Shown here: piece after piece, positions 26,451-36,273 of the stretch
Layout of the letters: each line of letters opens with the position of its first letter
How positions within the stretch are numbered: position 1 is the stretch's first letter
NCBI GenBank assembly: GCA_001464475.1
Contig: LNDX01000005.1
Span: forward strand, 1 to 64,000
Length of the DNA stretch: 64,000 nt
Reading direction: 5' to 3'
Source: Flavobacteriaceae bacterium Ga0077528
GTDB lineage: Bacteria > Bacteroidota > Bacteroidia > Flavobacteriales > Flavobacteriaceae
Program-made: the position numbers and the translations under genes
The notes under the pieces: generated by a model
The model's database searches: none
Seen by the model: the letters and a program-made list of their open reading frames with translations, nothing else
Told to the model about the DNA's origin: nothing

Positions 26451-27491
26451 ATGAAAGAAGAAATAAAAGCCTATAATAATGTTTTGGAATTAATAGGAAA
26501 TACACCTCTTATTAAGCTGAACAAAGTAACCGAAAATTTAGAAGGAAACTTCTATGCTAAGGTTGAAGCCTTCAATCCAGGACATTCTTCAAAAGACAGA
26601 ATTGCATTATATATTATCGAAGAAGCCGAGAGAAAAGGAATTTTGACTCCTGGCGATACAATTATTGAAACTACTTCTGGAAATACTGGTTTTAGTATAG
26701 CTATGGTAAGTATCATAAAAGGTTATAACTGTATTTTAGCAGTAAGTTCAAAATCATCTAAGGACAAAATCGACATGCTTCGTAGTTTAGGAGCAAAAGT
26801 TTATGTTTGTCCAGCTCACGTTTCTGCTGATGATGAGCGTTCTTATTACAACGTTGCAAAACGTTTGCACGAAGAAACTAAAGGTTCTGTTTATATCAAT
26901 CAATATTTTAATCAATTGAATATTGATGCACATTATATGACTACAGGTCCAGAAATTTGGGAACAAACTTCAGGAAAAATAACACATCTTGTTGCTTGTA
27001 GTGGAACAGGAGGAACTATTTCAGGAATTGCAAAATTTTTAAAAGAAAAAAATCCAAACGTTAGAATTTTAGGAGTTGATGCATTTGGTTCTGTTTTGAA
27101 AAAATACCATGAAACTAAAGAATTTGATAACGATGAGATTTATCCATACAGAATTGAAGGTTTAGGAAAAAATTTAATTCCAACAGCTACCGATTTTGAA
27201 TCTATTGATAAATTCATGAAAGTTACTGACGAAGAAAGTGCTCACACTACACGAGAAATTGCTAAAACAGAAGGTTTATTTGTAGGATATACTTCTGGAG
27301 CTGCTTTGCAAGCGGTAAAACAATTTGCTGAAGAAGGTGAATTTACTTCTGAAAGTAATGTAGTTGTAATTTTCCCTGATCACGGTTCAAGATACATGAG
27401 CAAAGTATTTAGTGATGATTGGATGAATGAGCAAGGTTTTTTTGACAGTGTTAATGTTGAAGAAGCTCAAAAAATTGAATTTATTAAGTAA
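26451..27491 (+). CDS. cysM: PLP-dependent cysteine synthase family protein
   Basis: The 346-residue fold type II PLP enzyme makes cysteine from O-acetylserine and sulfide, or is a cystathionine beta-synthase-like relative. [23 protein letters not shown] (PLP lysine at 48) and [12 protein letters not shown] are present, with [15 protein letters not shown] binding the cofactor phosphate. The usual SVKDR is SSKDR here. It is longer than CysK at the C-terminus. A terminator follows. The choice between CysK and CysM is uncertain. Confidence 0.88.
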   Translation: MKEEIKAYNNVLELIGNTPLIKLNKVTENLEGNFYAKVEAFNPGHSSKDRIALYIIEEAERKGILTPGDTIIETTSGNTGFSIAMVSIIKGYNCILAVSSKSSKDKIDMLRSLGAKVYVCPAHVSADDERSYYNVAKRLHEETKGSVYINQYFNQLNIDAHYMTTGPEIWEQTSGKITHLVACSGTGGTISGIAKFLKEKNPNVRILGVDAFGSVLKKYHETKEFDNDEIYPYRIEGLGKNLIPTATDFESIDKFMKVTDEESAHTTREIAKTEGLFVGYTSGAALQAVKQFAEEGEFTSESNVVVIFPDHGSRYMSKVFSDDWMNEQGFFDSVNVEEAQKIEFIK

Positions 27492-27511
27492 TAGATTTAC
27501 TTTTTATATAA

Positions 27512-27543
27512 AAAAAACTCCGATAAATTATCGGAGTTTTTTT
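27512..27543. terminator. Bidirectional terminator
   Basis: AAAAACTCCGATAA pairs with TTATCGGAGTTTTT between the convergent cysM and the next gene. Confidence 0.85.
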
Positions 27544-27919
27544 ATTTCTTTCTAATAATATCTTCTAAAACAGCTTTACTAGGATAATTTATTACTCTCA
27601 AAGTAATTGTATCATTCTTTGTTGTTTTTCCTTCAATTACATATAACTTCCCTTTTTGATAAACAACATTGCTTTTATCAAAATCTACATCACCATAAGT
27701 AAGTGTATTTTTTATATCAATGGTATCAATCCAATCTTCTGAAAGTTTTCTTGAAGCTTCTATACTATAATTGAAAGGTTTATTTCTTAAATCATTTAAA
27801 ACACGTGCATTTGGAAAATAATTACAACGCGTATCTTTACCAGATAAAACAAGGGCCACAACAAATGCACCCATAACCAAACCTACAAGATAATAAGCTA
27901 ATCTTTGATAAAATTTCAT
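27542..27919 (-). CDS. Membrane-anchored DUF4258-like protein
   Basis: The 125-residue product has one N-terminal helix (LAYYLVGLVMGAFVVALVLSG) followed by a soluble domain with CNYFPNARVLNDLRNK and a Lys-rich end. This resembles the flavobacterial DUF4258 proteins, but I am only moderately sure. Function unknown; probably faces the periplasm. It is followed closely upstream by the alanine dehydrogenase gene on the same strand, so the two may form one unit. Confidence 0.7.
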   Translation of the reverse strand: MKFYQRLAYYLVGLVMGAFVVALVLSGKDTRCNYFPNARVLNDLRNKPFNYSIEASRKLSEDWIDTIDIKNTLTYGDVDFDKSNVVYQKGKLYVIEGKTTKNDTITLRVINYPSKAVLEDIIRKK

Positions 27920-27975
27920 TGTTAATTTTTTTGCAAATGTAAACTAAACAAAATTATTTAGGAAGGAATACTAAT

Positions 27976-29169
27976 TTAAAAAACTATTAAATTTATATCA
28001 CTATCCGGAAGATTAAACCAATCTCCAATCGCTTTATTTGTTAAAATGCCATGATATAAGTAAATACCATTTTTTAGACCTTTATTGCATCTTATGGCGC
28101 TTTCAATTCCGCCATCTTCTGCTATTTGAAGGAGATATGGAGTAATAATGTTACTAATAGAAAGTGAAGCTGTTTTAGAATATCTTGACGGAATATTAGG
28201 GACACAATAGTGAATAACATTACTCTTAATAAAGGTTGGCTTTTCATGAGTAGTAATCTCAGAAGTTTCAAAACAACCTCCAGTATCGATACTTACATCA
28301 ACAATTACAGCTCCTTTTTTCATATGTTCAACCATTGTTTCTGTAACCACTACAGGACAACGATCTTTACCTCTCATGGCTCCAATAGCAACATCACAAC
28401 GACGCAAAGCTTTCAATAATGATTTTGGCTGAATTGTAGAGGTAAAAACTCGGTGATTCAAATTATTTTGAAGTCGTCTTAGTTTAGTGATTGAATTATC
28501 AAATACTTTTACACTTGCTCCAAGTCCAATAGCTGTTTTTGCTGCAAATTCACCAACTGTTCCTGCGCCAAGTATAACAACATCAGTAGGAGGAACTCCA
28601 GTTATATTTCCAAATAATAATCCTTTTCCAAATTGATTGTTTATCATTAATTCAGCTGCGATAAGAACCGAAGCAGTTCCTGCAATTTCACTCAATGATT
28701 TAACAGCAGGATAAGAACCGTCTTCATCTTTTATGTATTCAAATGCTAATGCTGTAATTTTCTTTTTGGTAAGTGCTTCAAAATATTCTTTCTTTCTGGT
28801 TTTTAATTGAATAGCTGAAATGATTAAAGAATTGGGATTCATTAATTCAATTTCTGACATAGTTGGCGGCTCAACCTTTAAAAGCATTGGGCAAGAAAGC
28901 ACCTTTTTAGTATCCTTTGTAATTTCAGCACCAGCATCGCTATATTCTTTATCAGTATAACTTGAGCTTTCACCTGCACCAGCTTCCATCATAACTCGAT
29001 GTCCGTGTGAGGTTAATGAATTTACTGCATCAGGAGTTAGGCAAATGCGTCGCTCTTGATAACTTGTCTCTTTTGGAATACCAATAAACAATTCGCTTTT
29101 GTGACGAGCAATTTCTAATTTTTCTTCTTGAGGAAGAAGTTGTTGTTTTGTAAAAGGTGTAAGTGACAT
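27976..29169 (-). CDS. ald: Alanine dehydrogenase
   Basis: The NAD-dependent enzyme interconverts L-alanine and pyruvate plus ammonia. It has 397 residues from the ATG at 29169 (MSLTPFTKQQ); an upstream in-frame ATG (29193) is less likely. The AlaDH/PNT N-terminal domain is marked by IGIPKETSYQERRICLTP and ALAFEYIKDEDGSYP; the NAD-binding loop is ILGAGTVGEFAAKTAIGLGA; and VDVSIDTGGCFETS and HYCVPNIPSRYSKTAS follow. It is somewhat longer at both ends than the Bacillus enzyme, as is common in Bacteroidetes. Confidence 0.93.
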   Translation of the reverse strand: MSLTPFTKQQLLPQEEKLEIARHKSELFIGIPKETSYQERRICLTPDAVNSLTSHGHRVMMEAGAGESSSYTDKEYSDAGAEITKDTKKVLSCPMLLKVEPPTMSEIELMNPNSLIISAIQLKTRKKEYFEALTKKKITALAFEYIKDEDGSYPAVKSLSEIAGTASVLIAAELMINNQFGKGLLFGNITGVPPTDVVILGAGTVGEFAAKTAIGLGASVKVFDNSITKLRRLQNNLNHRVFTSTIQPKSLLKALRRCDVAIGAMRGKDRCPVVVTETMVEHMKKGAVIVDVSIDTGGCFETSEITTHEKPTFIKSNVIHYCVPNIPSRYSKTASLSISNIITPYLLQIAEDGGIESAIRCNKGLKNGIYLYHGILTNKAIGDWFNLPDSDINLIVF

Positions 29170-29247
29170 AGTTACAAATGAATTATGGCACAAGTTACAA
29201 AAAATTAAATAGTAATTACAATAGCAATTTTAATTTAGCTATCTATT

Positions 29248-29610
29248 CTATGTTAAAGTTAAATGTCTTCTTCCGTCTGGAAGCATCACGATTTTAATAT
29301 TAGAATGTTCTTCGGGAATTAAATTTGGAATATTTGCTGCCCATTCGATAAAGCACCAATTACCTGAATAAAGATATTCATCAATACCCATATCTAATGC
29401 TTCAGTTTCATTTTTTAATCGATAAACATCAAAATGATAAATATATTGATTATTAGATATTTGATACTCATTAACTAAAGAAAAGGTTGGACTGCTTGTT
29501 GCGTCATTTACACCTAAATTTTTGGCTAAAGATTTTATTAAAGTTGTCTTTCCAACGCCCATTAATCCATTAAAAAGAATAACTTTTTTGGGATTTTCTG
29601 AAAATTTCAT
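29248..29610 (-). CDS. tsaE: tRNA t6A synthesis ATPase TsaE with disrupted N-terminus
   Basis: TsaE is the ATPase that supports TsaD/TsaB in making N6-threonylcarbamoyl-adenosine in tRNA. The Walker A is GLMGVGKTTL (about 15-24), followed by SSPTFSLVNEY, YHFDVYRLK and CFIEWA, all typical. The frame from 29610 gives 120 residues, about 20 short at the N-terminus. An ATG at 29632 in another frame encodes MEIIFTLDEI, just what a TsaE start looks like, but it runs out of frame into a stop. A small out-of-frame deletion near 29605-29612 appears to have removed about seven codons. Confidence 0.85.
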   Translation of the reverse strand: MKFSENPKKVILFNGLMGVGKTTLIKSLAKNLGVNDATSSPTFSLVNEYQISNNQYIYHFDVYRLKNETEALDMGIDEYLYSGNWCFIEWAANIPNLIPEEHSNIKIVMLPDGRRHLTLT

Positions 29611-29704
29611 CTAAAGTGAAAATTATTTCCATTGTTGTTTTAGATTTTAGTTATCAGTTTTTTTATGTGAATCTTGCGTCACTCAGTTTGTAATAATTTT
29701 TATT

Positions 29705-30367
29705 TTAAAGTATCAACTTTAAATTTATTTTTTTTACGATGCTTTTATTTTTATTAGACGTATAGTAAAGAACTAAATTATCTTTTGCAAAAATTAAGGA
29801 GTCCATTTGTCCATAATTCAATAAAATAGCGTCAGAAATGTTAACGCTTAATTCTTTACTGTTCGTGAAGTTATGAATAATCAATTTTTCAAACTCTTCG
29901 TTTTTGATGTGCGCAATAAAGTTGGAATTGTTTTTTACTTTTTGGACGTGAGAATATTGCTCAATTGGTCTATTTTTATCTGTAAATACAAAAACTCTTG
30001 AATAACATGGTCCACCACATGGAAATCCAACTTCAGTATATAAATTATTACATTCATGAATTTGCGACATTTTAGGTCGTGTATCAATAATTTTAGTAAA
30101 CTTACTATTTCCTTTTTTCGATACTATTGTCAATTTATATGCATCTGAATTTCGATTGGGAATTTCTTCAAGTACTGAAATAAACTTATCATTTTCACAA
30201 TTATAAATACTTTCTAAATACTCATTATTACTCTCAATTTTATTCGTTTTTGTAGATTCTTTTATACTTTTTTCTTTCCTTGATGTTGGTACATTACTTT
30301 TATCTTTATTTGTATCTTTTTGACAACCTAGAAATATAAATAAGAAAAATATAAAATATTTTTTCAT
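29705..30367 (-). CDS. Lipoprotein of unknown function
   Basis: From the ATG at 30367 the product has 220 residues with signal peptide MKKYFIFFLFIFLGC and a lipobox cysteine near residue 15. A low-complexity Lys/Ser/Thr linker follows, then a domain with four cysteines (YNCENDK, IHECNN, FPCGGPCYS). I do not recognise it. It lies between porX and tsaE on the same strand but has its own spacer on both sides. Confidence 0.7.
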   Translation of the reverse strand: MKKYFIFFLFIFLGCQKDTNKDKSNVPTSRKEKSIKESTKTNKIESNNEYLESIYNCENDKFISVLEEIPNRNSDAYKLTIVSKKGNSKFTKIIDTRPKMSQIHECNNLYTEVGFPCGGPCYSRVFVFTDKNRPIEQYSHVQKVKNNSNFIAHIKNEEFEKLIIHNFTNSKELSVNISDAILLNYGQMDSLIFAKDNLVLYYTSNKNKSIVKKINLKLIL

Positions 30368-30415
30368 TCTAAGTTTTTTTAAAATTATTGCTAACACTGA
30401 ATACTGCCAACTATT

Positions 30416-31969
30416 TTATCTAGGATTGAAAACTAAAAAGGGAACAATAACTTCTTCTAGAGAAATTCCACCATGTTGATAGGTATTTCTGTAATAACTT
30501 ACATAATGGTTATAATTGTTTACGTAAGCCAAAAAGTTATCATTCTTTGCAAAAATATAAGAACTACTCATATTTATTGCTGGTAAGCCAATTTTTTTTG
30601 GGTCCTTTATGGCGTAAACATCCTTATCTTCATAAGTTAAACTTCGTCCTGTTTTGTATCTTAAGTTTAAACTTGTATTCTTATCACCAATCACTTTTGA
30701 TGGATTTTTCACATTTATAGTTCCGTGATCTGTTGTGATTATTAATTTAAATCCAAGTTTTTGACCTTGTTGAATTATATCTATCAATGGCGAGTTTTTA
30801 AACCAACTCAATGTCAATGAACGGTAGGCTTTATCATCTGATGCTAATTCCTTTACAACATCCATTTCAGTTTTAGCATGAGATAGCATGTCTACAAAAT
30901 TGTATACAACAGTAACTAAATTATTGTCTTTTAGAGCTCTAAAATTATCAGCTAATTTTTTTCCACCAGCCAAATTTGTGATTTTGAAATAATCTTGTTT
31001 TATATTTAATCCCAAACGTTTTAAATGTGCTGTTAAAAATTCGGCTTCAAATAAGTTTTTACCACCTTCTTCAACATCATTCTTCCAGTATTGAGGAAAT
31101 TGTTTTTCCATTTCTAAAGGAGTTAATCCTGAGAATATAGCATTTCTAGCATATTGTGTTGCCGTTGGAAGTATAGCAAAATAGGGCGTTTCTTTCTCTA
31201 ATTTGTAATAATTATTGATGGTACTTTCCATAGCTTTCCATTGATCATAACGTAAATTGTCAATTACAATAAAAAGTACCGGTTTATCTTTTTTTACTAA
31301 CTCGGGAACAACTAATTCTCTGAATAAAGTGTGAGATTGAATAGGTTTATCTGCTTTAGGACTGAACCAATCTTCATAATTTCTTTCAATAAACTTTCCA
31401 AATTGTGAATTGGCTTCTACTTTTTGTGATTCTAAAATAGTAATTAAATTAGAGTCTTCAATGTTTTCTAATTCTAATTCCCAAAAGATTAACTTTTTGT
31501 ATAACTCAATCCAATCTTCATAGGAATTCACCATAGAAAGTTCTAAAGCAATTTTTCTAAATTCCTTTTGATAATCTAAAGTTGTTTTTTCTGAAATCAA
31601 TCTAGAATGGTCTAAATTCTTTTTCAAACTCAATAAAATCTGATTTGGATTTACTGGTTTGATAAGGTAATCGGCAATTTTAGAACCAATTGCTTCTTCC
31701 ATGATATATTCCTCTTCGCTTTTTGTAATCATTATTACTGGCGTAGAAGATTTTTTCTCTTTAATTTCTGATAGCGTTTCTAATCCGCTCATTCCCGGCA
31801 TATTTTCATCTAAAAAAACTACATCAAAATTGTTTTCAGCAAAAATATCTACTGCGTCACGACCATTATTACAAGTAGTTACTTCATAATTTTTCTTCTC
31901 TAAAAAAAGGATGTGTGGTTTTAACAAATCAATCTCGTCATCCACCCAAAGTATTTTGATTTTATCCAT
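30416..31969 (-). CDS. porX: PorX-type response regulator with PglZ domain
   Basis: The 517-residue protein has an N-terminal receiver (phospho-acceptor D54 in VVFLDENMPG, acidic pair at 10-11, ITKSEEE and LIKPVN) and a C-terminal alkaline-phosphatase-like PglZ domain (VLFIVIDNLRYDQWK, FNFVDM-type segments, ITTDHGTINV, HGGISLEEVIVPF). This architecture is that of PorX, the regulator partnering PorY in control of the type IX secretion system; its PglZ domain is a zinc phosphodiesterase acting on oligonucleotides. No other T9SS genes are in the window. It is divergent from the M13 peptidase gene. Confidence 0.93.
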   Translation of the reverse strand: MDKIKILWVDDEIDLLKPHILFLEKKNYEVTTCNNGRDAVDIFAENNFDVVFLDENMPGMSGLETLSEIKEKKSSTPVIMITKSEEEYIMEEAIGSKIADYLIKPVNPNQILLSLKKNLDHSRLISEKTTLDYQKEFRKIALELSMVNSYEDWIELYKKLIFWELELENIEDSNLITILESQKVEANSQFGKFIERNYEDWFSPKADKPIQSHTLFRELVVPELVKKDKPVLFIVIDNLRYDQWKAMESTINNYYKLEKETPYFAILPTATQYARNAIFSGLTPLEMEKQFPQYWKNDVEEGGKNLFEAEFLTAHLKRLGLNIKQDYFKITNLAGGKKLADNFRALKDNNLVTVVYNFVDMLSHAKTEMDVVKELASDDKAYRSLTLSWFKNSPLIDIIQQGQKLGFKLIITTDHGTINVKNPSKVIGDKNTSLNLRYKTGRSLTYEDKDVYAIKDPKKIGLPAINMSSSYIFAKNDNFLAYVNNYNHYVSYYRNTYQHGGISLEEVIVPFLVFNPR

Positions 31970-32203
31970 AATGGTATTTAATTTGGTGCAATTTACTATT
32001 TATAGAACGAACGATGTATTAAAATTATTGTAAAAAAAATAGTAATAAATAGCATTAGGTATATTAAAAGATAAAAATGATTAAATTTGAATTTTAAAAA
32101 TATTTTATATGAAATCGCCACAAAAAAAGAGTTTGTTGCAAACAAACACCAATAAGTAAAGGCGATAACATATATGACCGCTAACAAATCAAAATTTACA
32201 TAT

Positions 32204-34237
32204 ATGAAATTATTGCAACGTTTATCACTTATAACTTTAGCTACAATAACAATAGTAAGTTGTAACAAGAAAGAAACCACTTTTGTTGATCCTTTATTAA
32301 CTAATAGAGATACAACCATCAATCCATCAGATGATTTTTTTAATTATGCTAATGGAGGTTGGTTTAAAAAACATCCTATTCCTTCTTCTGAGAGAAGTAA
32401 TGGTATTTTTAGAATGATTCAGGACACCATCAACAATCAAATAAAATCTATTTGTGAAACTTCCGCTGAAGCTGGTGCTGAAAAAGGTAGTAATAAACAA
32501 AAGATTGGCGATTTTTATGCTTCTGGAATGGATTCTACAACCATCAATAAACTAGGAATAAATCCTTTAAAAGACGAATTTTCTAAAATTGATGCCATTA
32601 AAGATGTTCCAAGTTTGTTGAAAGAAATAGGTCATTTGCATACTATTGGTTCTGGAGCTGGTTTCGGTTTTTATGTTGGGCAAGATGATAAAAATAGTGC
32701 TAAAAATGCTATTTTTCTTCATCAAGGAGGTTTAGGATTAGGACAGAGAGATTACTATTTCAATACTGATGAAGAAACTGTTACTATTCGTACAGAATAC
32801 GTTAAACATGTTCAAAAGATGATGGAGTTGATAGGAGTTAAACAAGATTTAGCTTCAAAAAATGCGGCTTCAATCATGAAATTAGAAACCGATTTAGCGA
32901 AAGCTTCAAGGAAATTAGAAGCTTTGCGTGATCCAATTAAGAACTATAACAAAATGAGTATTGCCCAATTGAATGGAATTACTCCAAATATTGATTGGAA
33001 TGTAACTCTTAAAGATTTCGGAATTGCTAAAGTAGATACTGTAATAGTTGGACAACCAGAATTTTATAAAGCATTAAATGGAATGCTAAAATCTTATGCA
33101 ATCGAAGATTGGAAGACATATTTAAAATGGGATTTAGTTAATACGTATGCTTCTTATTTGAATAAAGAAGTTGAAGATCAAAATTTCAAATTTTATTCTA
33201 CTGTGATGAGCGGTGTTAAGGTTCAAAAACCAAGATGGAAGCGTATTGTTGAGCAAACAGATGGTTCTTTAGGAGAATTGATTGGTCAAGTTTATGTTGA
33301 TGAATATTTGCCAAAAGGAACGAAAGAAAAACTTCTTGAAATTGGTAATAATATTCGTGATGTTTATGCAGTTCGTATCAAAAATCTTGATTGGATGAGT
33401 GAACCAACTAAGAAAAAAGCTTTAGATAAATTGAGCAAAATTGTAATGAAAGTCGGTTATCCTGATAAATGGAAAGATTTAAGTTCTGTAACCATTGACA
33501 GAAATAATTATTTAAAGAATGTGATGGCAGTTAACAAATGGTCTTACGATTATATGACAAATAAATATGGTAAACCAGTTGACAGAACGGAATGGGGCAT
33601 GTATCCACAAACATATAATGCATATTACAATCCAAGTAATAATGAAATTTGTGTTCCAGCATGTAATATTATTGTTCCAGGATTTGAAGGAAGAATGCCT
33701 GATGATGCTATTTTATATGGAATTATTGGAGGTTCTACCTTTGGTCACGAAATTACACATGGTTTTGATGATCAAGGAAGCCAGTATGATGACAAAGGAA
33801 ATTTAAACAATTGGTGGACCGCTGAAGATTTGAAGAAATTCAAACAAAAAACAGCGTTAATTGTTGCTCAGTATAGTAAATTTAAAGTAGGTGATAAGAA
33901 TGTGAATGGAGACGCTACACAAGGAGAAAACATTGCTGATTTAGGTGGAGTAGTTATGGGATATGAAGCATTCAAAAAAACAAAGCAATTTAAAACCAAC
34001 GAAAAAATTAGTGGATTAACTCCAGACCAAAGATATTTTCTAGCTTATGGTTACGCTTGGATGGTTAATGGAACCAAAGAGTATTTATCGCAGCAAGTAA
34101 TGACCGACGTTCATTCGCCAGCAAAATATAGAATTAATGGTCCGTTGGCAAATATTCCAGAGTTTCACAAAGCATTCAATATTAAACCCGGAAGTGCAAT
34201 GTATCAACCAGATTCTTTGAGAGTTGTGATTTGGTAA
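32204..34237 (+). CDS. pepO: M13-family metallopeptidase lipoprotein (PepO-like)
   Basis: The neprilysin-like zinc peptidase has 677 residues. The start at 32204 (MKLLQRLSLITLATITIVSC) gives a lipoprotein signal; an in-frame ATG 30 nt upstream would spoil it. M13 motifs are present: DDFFNYANGGWFKKHPIP near the N-terminus, HEITHGFDDQG with the two zinc histidines, and GENIADLGG with the third ligand. It is probably attached to a membrane and faces the periplasm or the outside, degrading small peptides. A second peptidase-like lipoprotein gene follows. Confidence 0.93.
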   Translation: MKLLQRLSLITLATITIVSCNKKETTFVDPLLTNRDTTINPSDDFFNYANGGWFKKHPIPSSERSNGIFRMIQDTINNQIKSICETSAEAGAEKGSNKQKIGDFYASGMDSTTINKLGINPLKDEFSKIDAIKDVPSLLKEIGHLHTIGSGAGFGFYVGQDDKNSAKNAIFLHQGGLGLGQRDYYFNTDEETVTIRTEYVKHVQKMMELIGVKQDLASKNAASIMKLETDLAKASRKLEALRDPIKNYNKMSIAQLNGITPNIDWNVTLKDFGIAKVDTVIVGQPEFYKALNGMLKSYAIEDWKTYLKWDLVNTYASYLNKEVEDQNFKFYSTVMSGVKVQKPRWKRIVEQTDGSLGELIGQVYVDEYLPKGTKEKLLEIGNNIRDVYAVRIKNLDWMSEPTKKKALDKLSKIVMKVGYPDKWKDLSSVTIDRNNYLKNVMAVNKWSYDYMTNKYGKPVDRTEWGMYPQTYNAYYNPSNNEICVPACNIIVPGFEGRMPDDAILYGIIGGSTFGHEITHGFDDQGSQYDDKGNLNNWWTAEDLKKFKQKTALIVAQYSKFKVGDKNVNGDATQGENIADLGGVVMGYEAFKKTKQFKTNEKISGLTPDQRYFLAYGYAWMVNGTKEYLSQQVMTDVHSPAKYRINGPLANIPEFHKAFNIKPGSAMYQPDSLRVVIW

Positions 34238-34365
34238 TATTTAAAATATAATAGTAAAAGGAAAGGCATTAGACCAACAAAATTTACAAATGAAAACAAC
34301 ATTTCATTCAAAAGATTTTGTTTTAAATATTCCGAAAACCCAAATTAATTTATAGTACATAGTTT

Positions 34366-36096
34366 ATGAAAAAAAGTATTGTTGCTTTAAGTCTTGTTTT
34401 ATTATTTGCCTCTTGTAAAAAAGAAGAACGCGTTAAAACGGATTCAGATTTTGAAACTTACAAAAAAACCTTTGTAGACAATTTGTGGAAATTGAATCCA
34501 GGTTGGGCTTCCAATGTAGGTTTTCATAAATATGATAGCGTTTTGGTTGTACCAAATGCGGATTATTCCAAGAAATTGGTAGATTTTGCTAAAGCCAATT
34601 TAGATTCGTTAGAAACTTATTCTGTAGACAATTTATCAGATAATAATAAAACGGATTTCTATATGATTAAGAATTATGCAGAAGGTTCTCTTTTTTCTAT
34701 TAACGAATTAAAAGCAGATACTTGGAATCCTTCTGAGTACAATGTTTGTGGTGCTTTCGCCGAAATATTAAACGGAAGTTACGACACGTTAGAAACTCGA
34801 TTGAAGAATTTCGGAACTAAAATGAACAACATACCAGCGTATTATGAAGCTGCAAAAAACAATATAAAAAATCCAACAATTGAACATACGCAGTTAGCAA
34901 TCGACCAGAATTTAGGTGGCATTTCGGTGTTTGAATCCGATTTAAAAACTGCTTTAGACAAAAGTAAATTATCGGAATCAGAGAAAACTACTATTTTAAA
35001 CAAAGCTCAAAAATCTGTTGAAGCTATTAAAAGCTATGTTACTTGGTTGCAAAAACTGGAAAACAAATCGCCGAGATCATTCCGATTAGGAAAAGAACTA
35101 TATGCTAAGAAATTTGATTTTGATATTCAATCAAGTTATTCAGCTGACGAAATCTATCAGAAAGCAATTAATCACAAGAAAGATTTGCATGAAAAAATGT
35201 TTGTTTTAGCCGATAAATTGTGGTCAAAATATCTCGGTTCAGCTCCGAAGCCAACTGATAAATTGCAAGTTATCCGTCAAGTTATTGATAAAATATCATT
35301 GCAACATACAACGCCAGAAAAATTTCAATCGGAAATAGAAAAGCAAATTCCAGAACTTACGGCTTATGTAAAAGCTAAAAACTTATTATATATCGATCCT
35401 TCAAAACCTTTGGTAGTGCGAAAAGAACCTGATTATATGGCTGGTGTTGCTGGTGCGTCTATTTCGTCGCCTGGACCTTATGACAAAAATGCTAATACAT
35501 ATTACAACGTAGGAAGTATGTCAGGTTGGGAAGCCGAACGTTCTGAAAGTTATTTGAGAGAATACAACGATTATATTTTACAAATTTTAAATATTCACGA
35601 AGCCGTTCCTGGTCATTACACGCAATTGGTTTACAGCAATCAATCGCCAAGTATTATCAAATCTATTTTAGGAAACGGAGCAATGGTTGAAGGTTGGGCA
35701 GTTTATACCGAACGAATGATGTTGGAAAGTGGCTACAAAAACTCCGACGAAATGTGGTTAATGTATTACAAATGGAATTTGAGAACAACATGCAATACTA
35801 TTTTAGATTATAGTGTTCACACCAAAAATATGTCAAAAGAAGAAGCGATTAGTTTGCTAACCAATGAAGCCTTTCAACAACAAGCTGAAGCTGATGGTAA
35901 ATGGAAGAGAGCTACTTTATCGCAAGTACAATTGTGTTCCTATTTTACAGGTTATACAGAGATTTATGACTTTAGGGAAACCTTAAAAAAGAATGAAGGT
36001 GACCAATTTGATTTAAAGAAATTCCACGAAAAGTTCTTAAGTTATGGCAGTGCACCAGTTAAACATATCAAAGAATTGATGCTGGATAAAAAGTAA
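34366..36096 (+). CDS. DUF885 lipoprotein, probable metallopeptidase
   Basis: The 576-residue product has a lipoprotein signal (MKKSIVALSLVLLFASC). The DUF885 signature HEAVPGHYTQLVY, a zincin-like HExxPGH, and GWAVYTERMMLESG are present, and proteins of this family are predicted carboxypeptidase-like zinc enzymes. It is probably a partner in peptide use of the preceding M13 peptidase. The 128-bp gap upstream has only a 21-codon frame starting MKTTFHSKDF, which I do not call. Confidence 0.88.
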   Translation: MKKSIVALSLVLLFASCKKEERVKTDSDFETYKKTFVDNLWKLNPGWASNVGFHKYDSVLVVPNADYSKKLVDFAKANLDSLETYSVDNLSDNNKTDFYMIKNYAEGSLFSINELKADTWNPSEYNVCGAFAEILNGSYDTLETRLKNFGTKMNNIPAYYEAAKNNIKNPTIEHTQLAIDQNLGGISVFESDLKTALDKSKLSESEKTTILNKAQKSVEAIKSYVTWLQKLENKSPRSFRLGKELYAKKFDFDIQSSYSADEIYQKAINHKKDLHEKMFVLADKLWSKYLGSAPKPTDKLQVIRQVIDKISLQHTTPEKFQSEIEKQIPELTAYVKAKNLLYIDPSKPLVVRKEPDYMAGVAGASISSPGPYDKNANTYYNVGSMSGWEAERSESYLREYNDYILQILNIHEAVPGHYTQLVYSNQSPSIIKSILGNGAMVEGWAVYTERMMLESGYKNSDEMWLMYYKWNLRTTCNTILDYSVHTKNMSKEEAISLLTNEAFQQQAEADGKWKRATLSQVQLCSYFTGYTEIYDFRETLKKNEGDQFDLKKFHEKFLSYGSAPVKHIKELMLDKK

Positions 36097-36112
36097 TAAA
36101 AAAGTAAATTAG

Positions 36113-36146
36113 AAAAGGAGTTCAAACAATTTTGAACTCCTTTTTT
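36113..36146. terminator. Strong bidirectional terminator
   Basis: A perfect 14-bp stem, AAAAGGAGTTCAAA (36113-36126) with TTTGAACTCCTTTT (36131-36144). It ends the DUF885 gene and the opposing aromatic operon. Confidence 0.85.
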
Positions 36147-36148
36147 AA

Positions 36149-36268
36149 TTATAAAATTTTTTTCACTAACCAATAAACTACAATAAAAACGATTACGGTT
36201 CCAAAGCAACCAAATTTTGTTTTCTTGGCGGCAAAAAATGCTGCGATGAATGCAATTAAGTTTTTCAT
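36149..36268 (-). CDS. 39-residue single-helix membrane protein
   Basis: The ATG at 36268 opens MKNLIAFIAAFFAAKKTKFG and ends with a hydrophobic helix and KKIL. It has two short hydrophobic segments around a basic turn. The start lies 6 nt from the preceding pterin dehydratase stop and the stop lies against the shared terminator, so it is the last gene of the minus-strand operon. Function unknown; evidence is its position and clean frame. Confidence 0.55.
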   Translation of the reverse strand: MKNLIAFIAAFFAAKKTKFGCFGTVIVFIVVYWLVKKIL

Positions 36269-36273
36269 AATTT

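Noticed and set aside
31996..32322. Minus-strand frame for a hydrophobic protein of up to 108 residues between porX and the M13 gene
   Set aside because: Its first third is antisense to the M13 signal peptide and the remainder has no good start codon; the Phe/Ile/Tyr-rich composition is what AT-rich spacer gives by chance. A 60-residue membrane protein from a TTG near 32180 cannot be fully excluded.
34290..34355. A 21-codon frame MKTTFHSKDF between the M13 and DUF885 genes
   Set aside because: Too short to support and without any start-site signal or known leader-peptide features.
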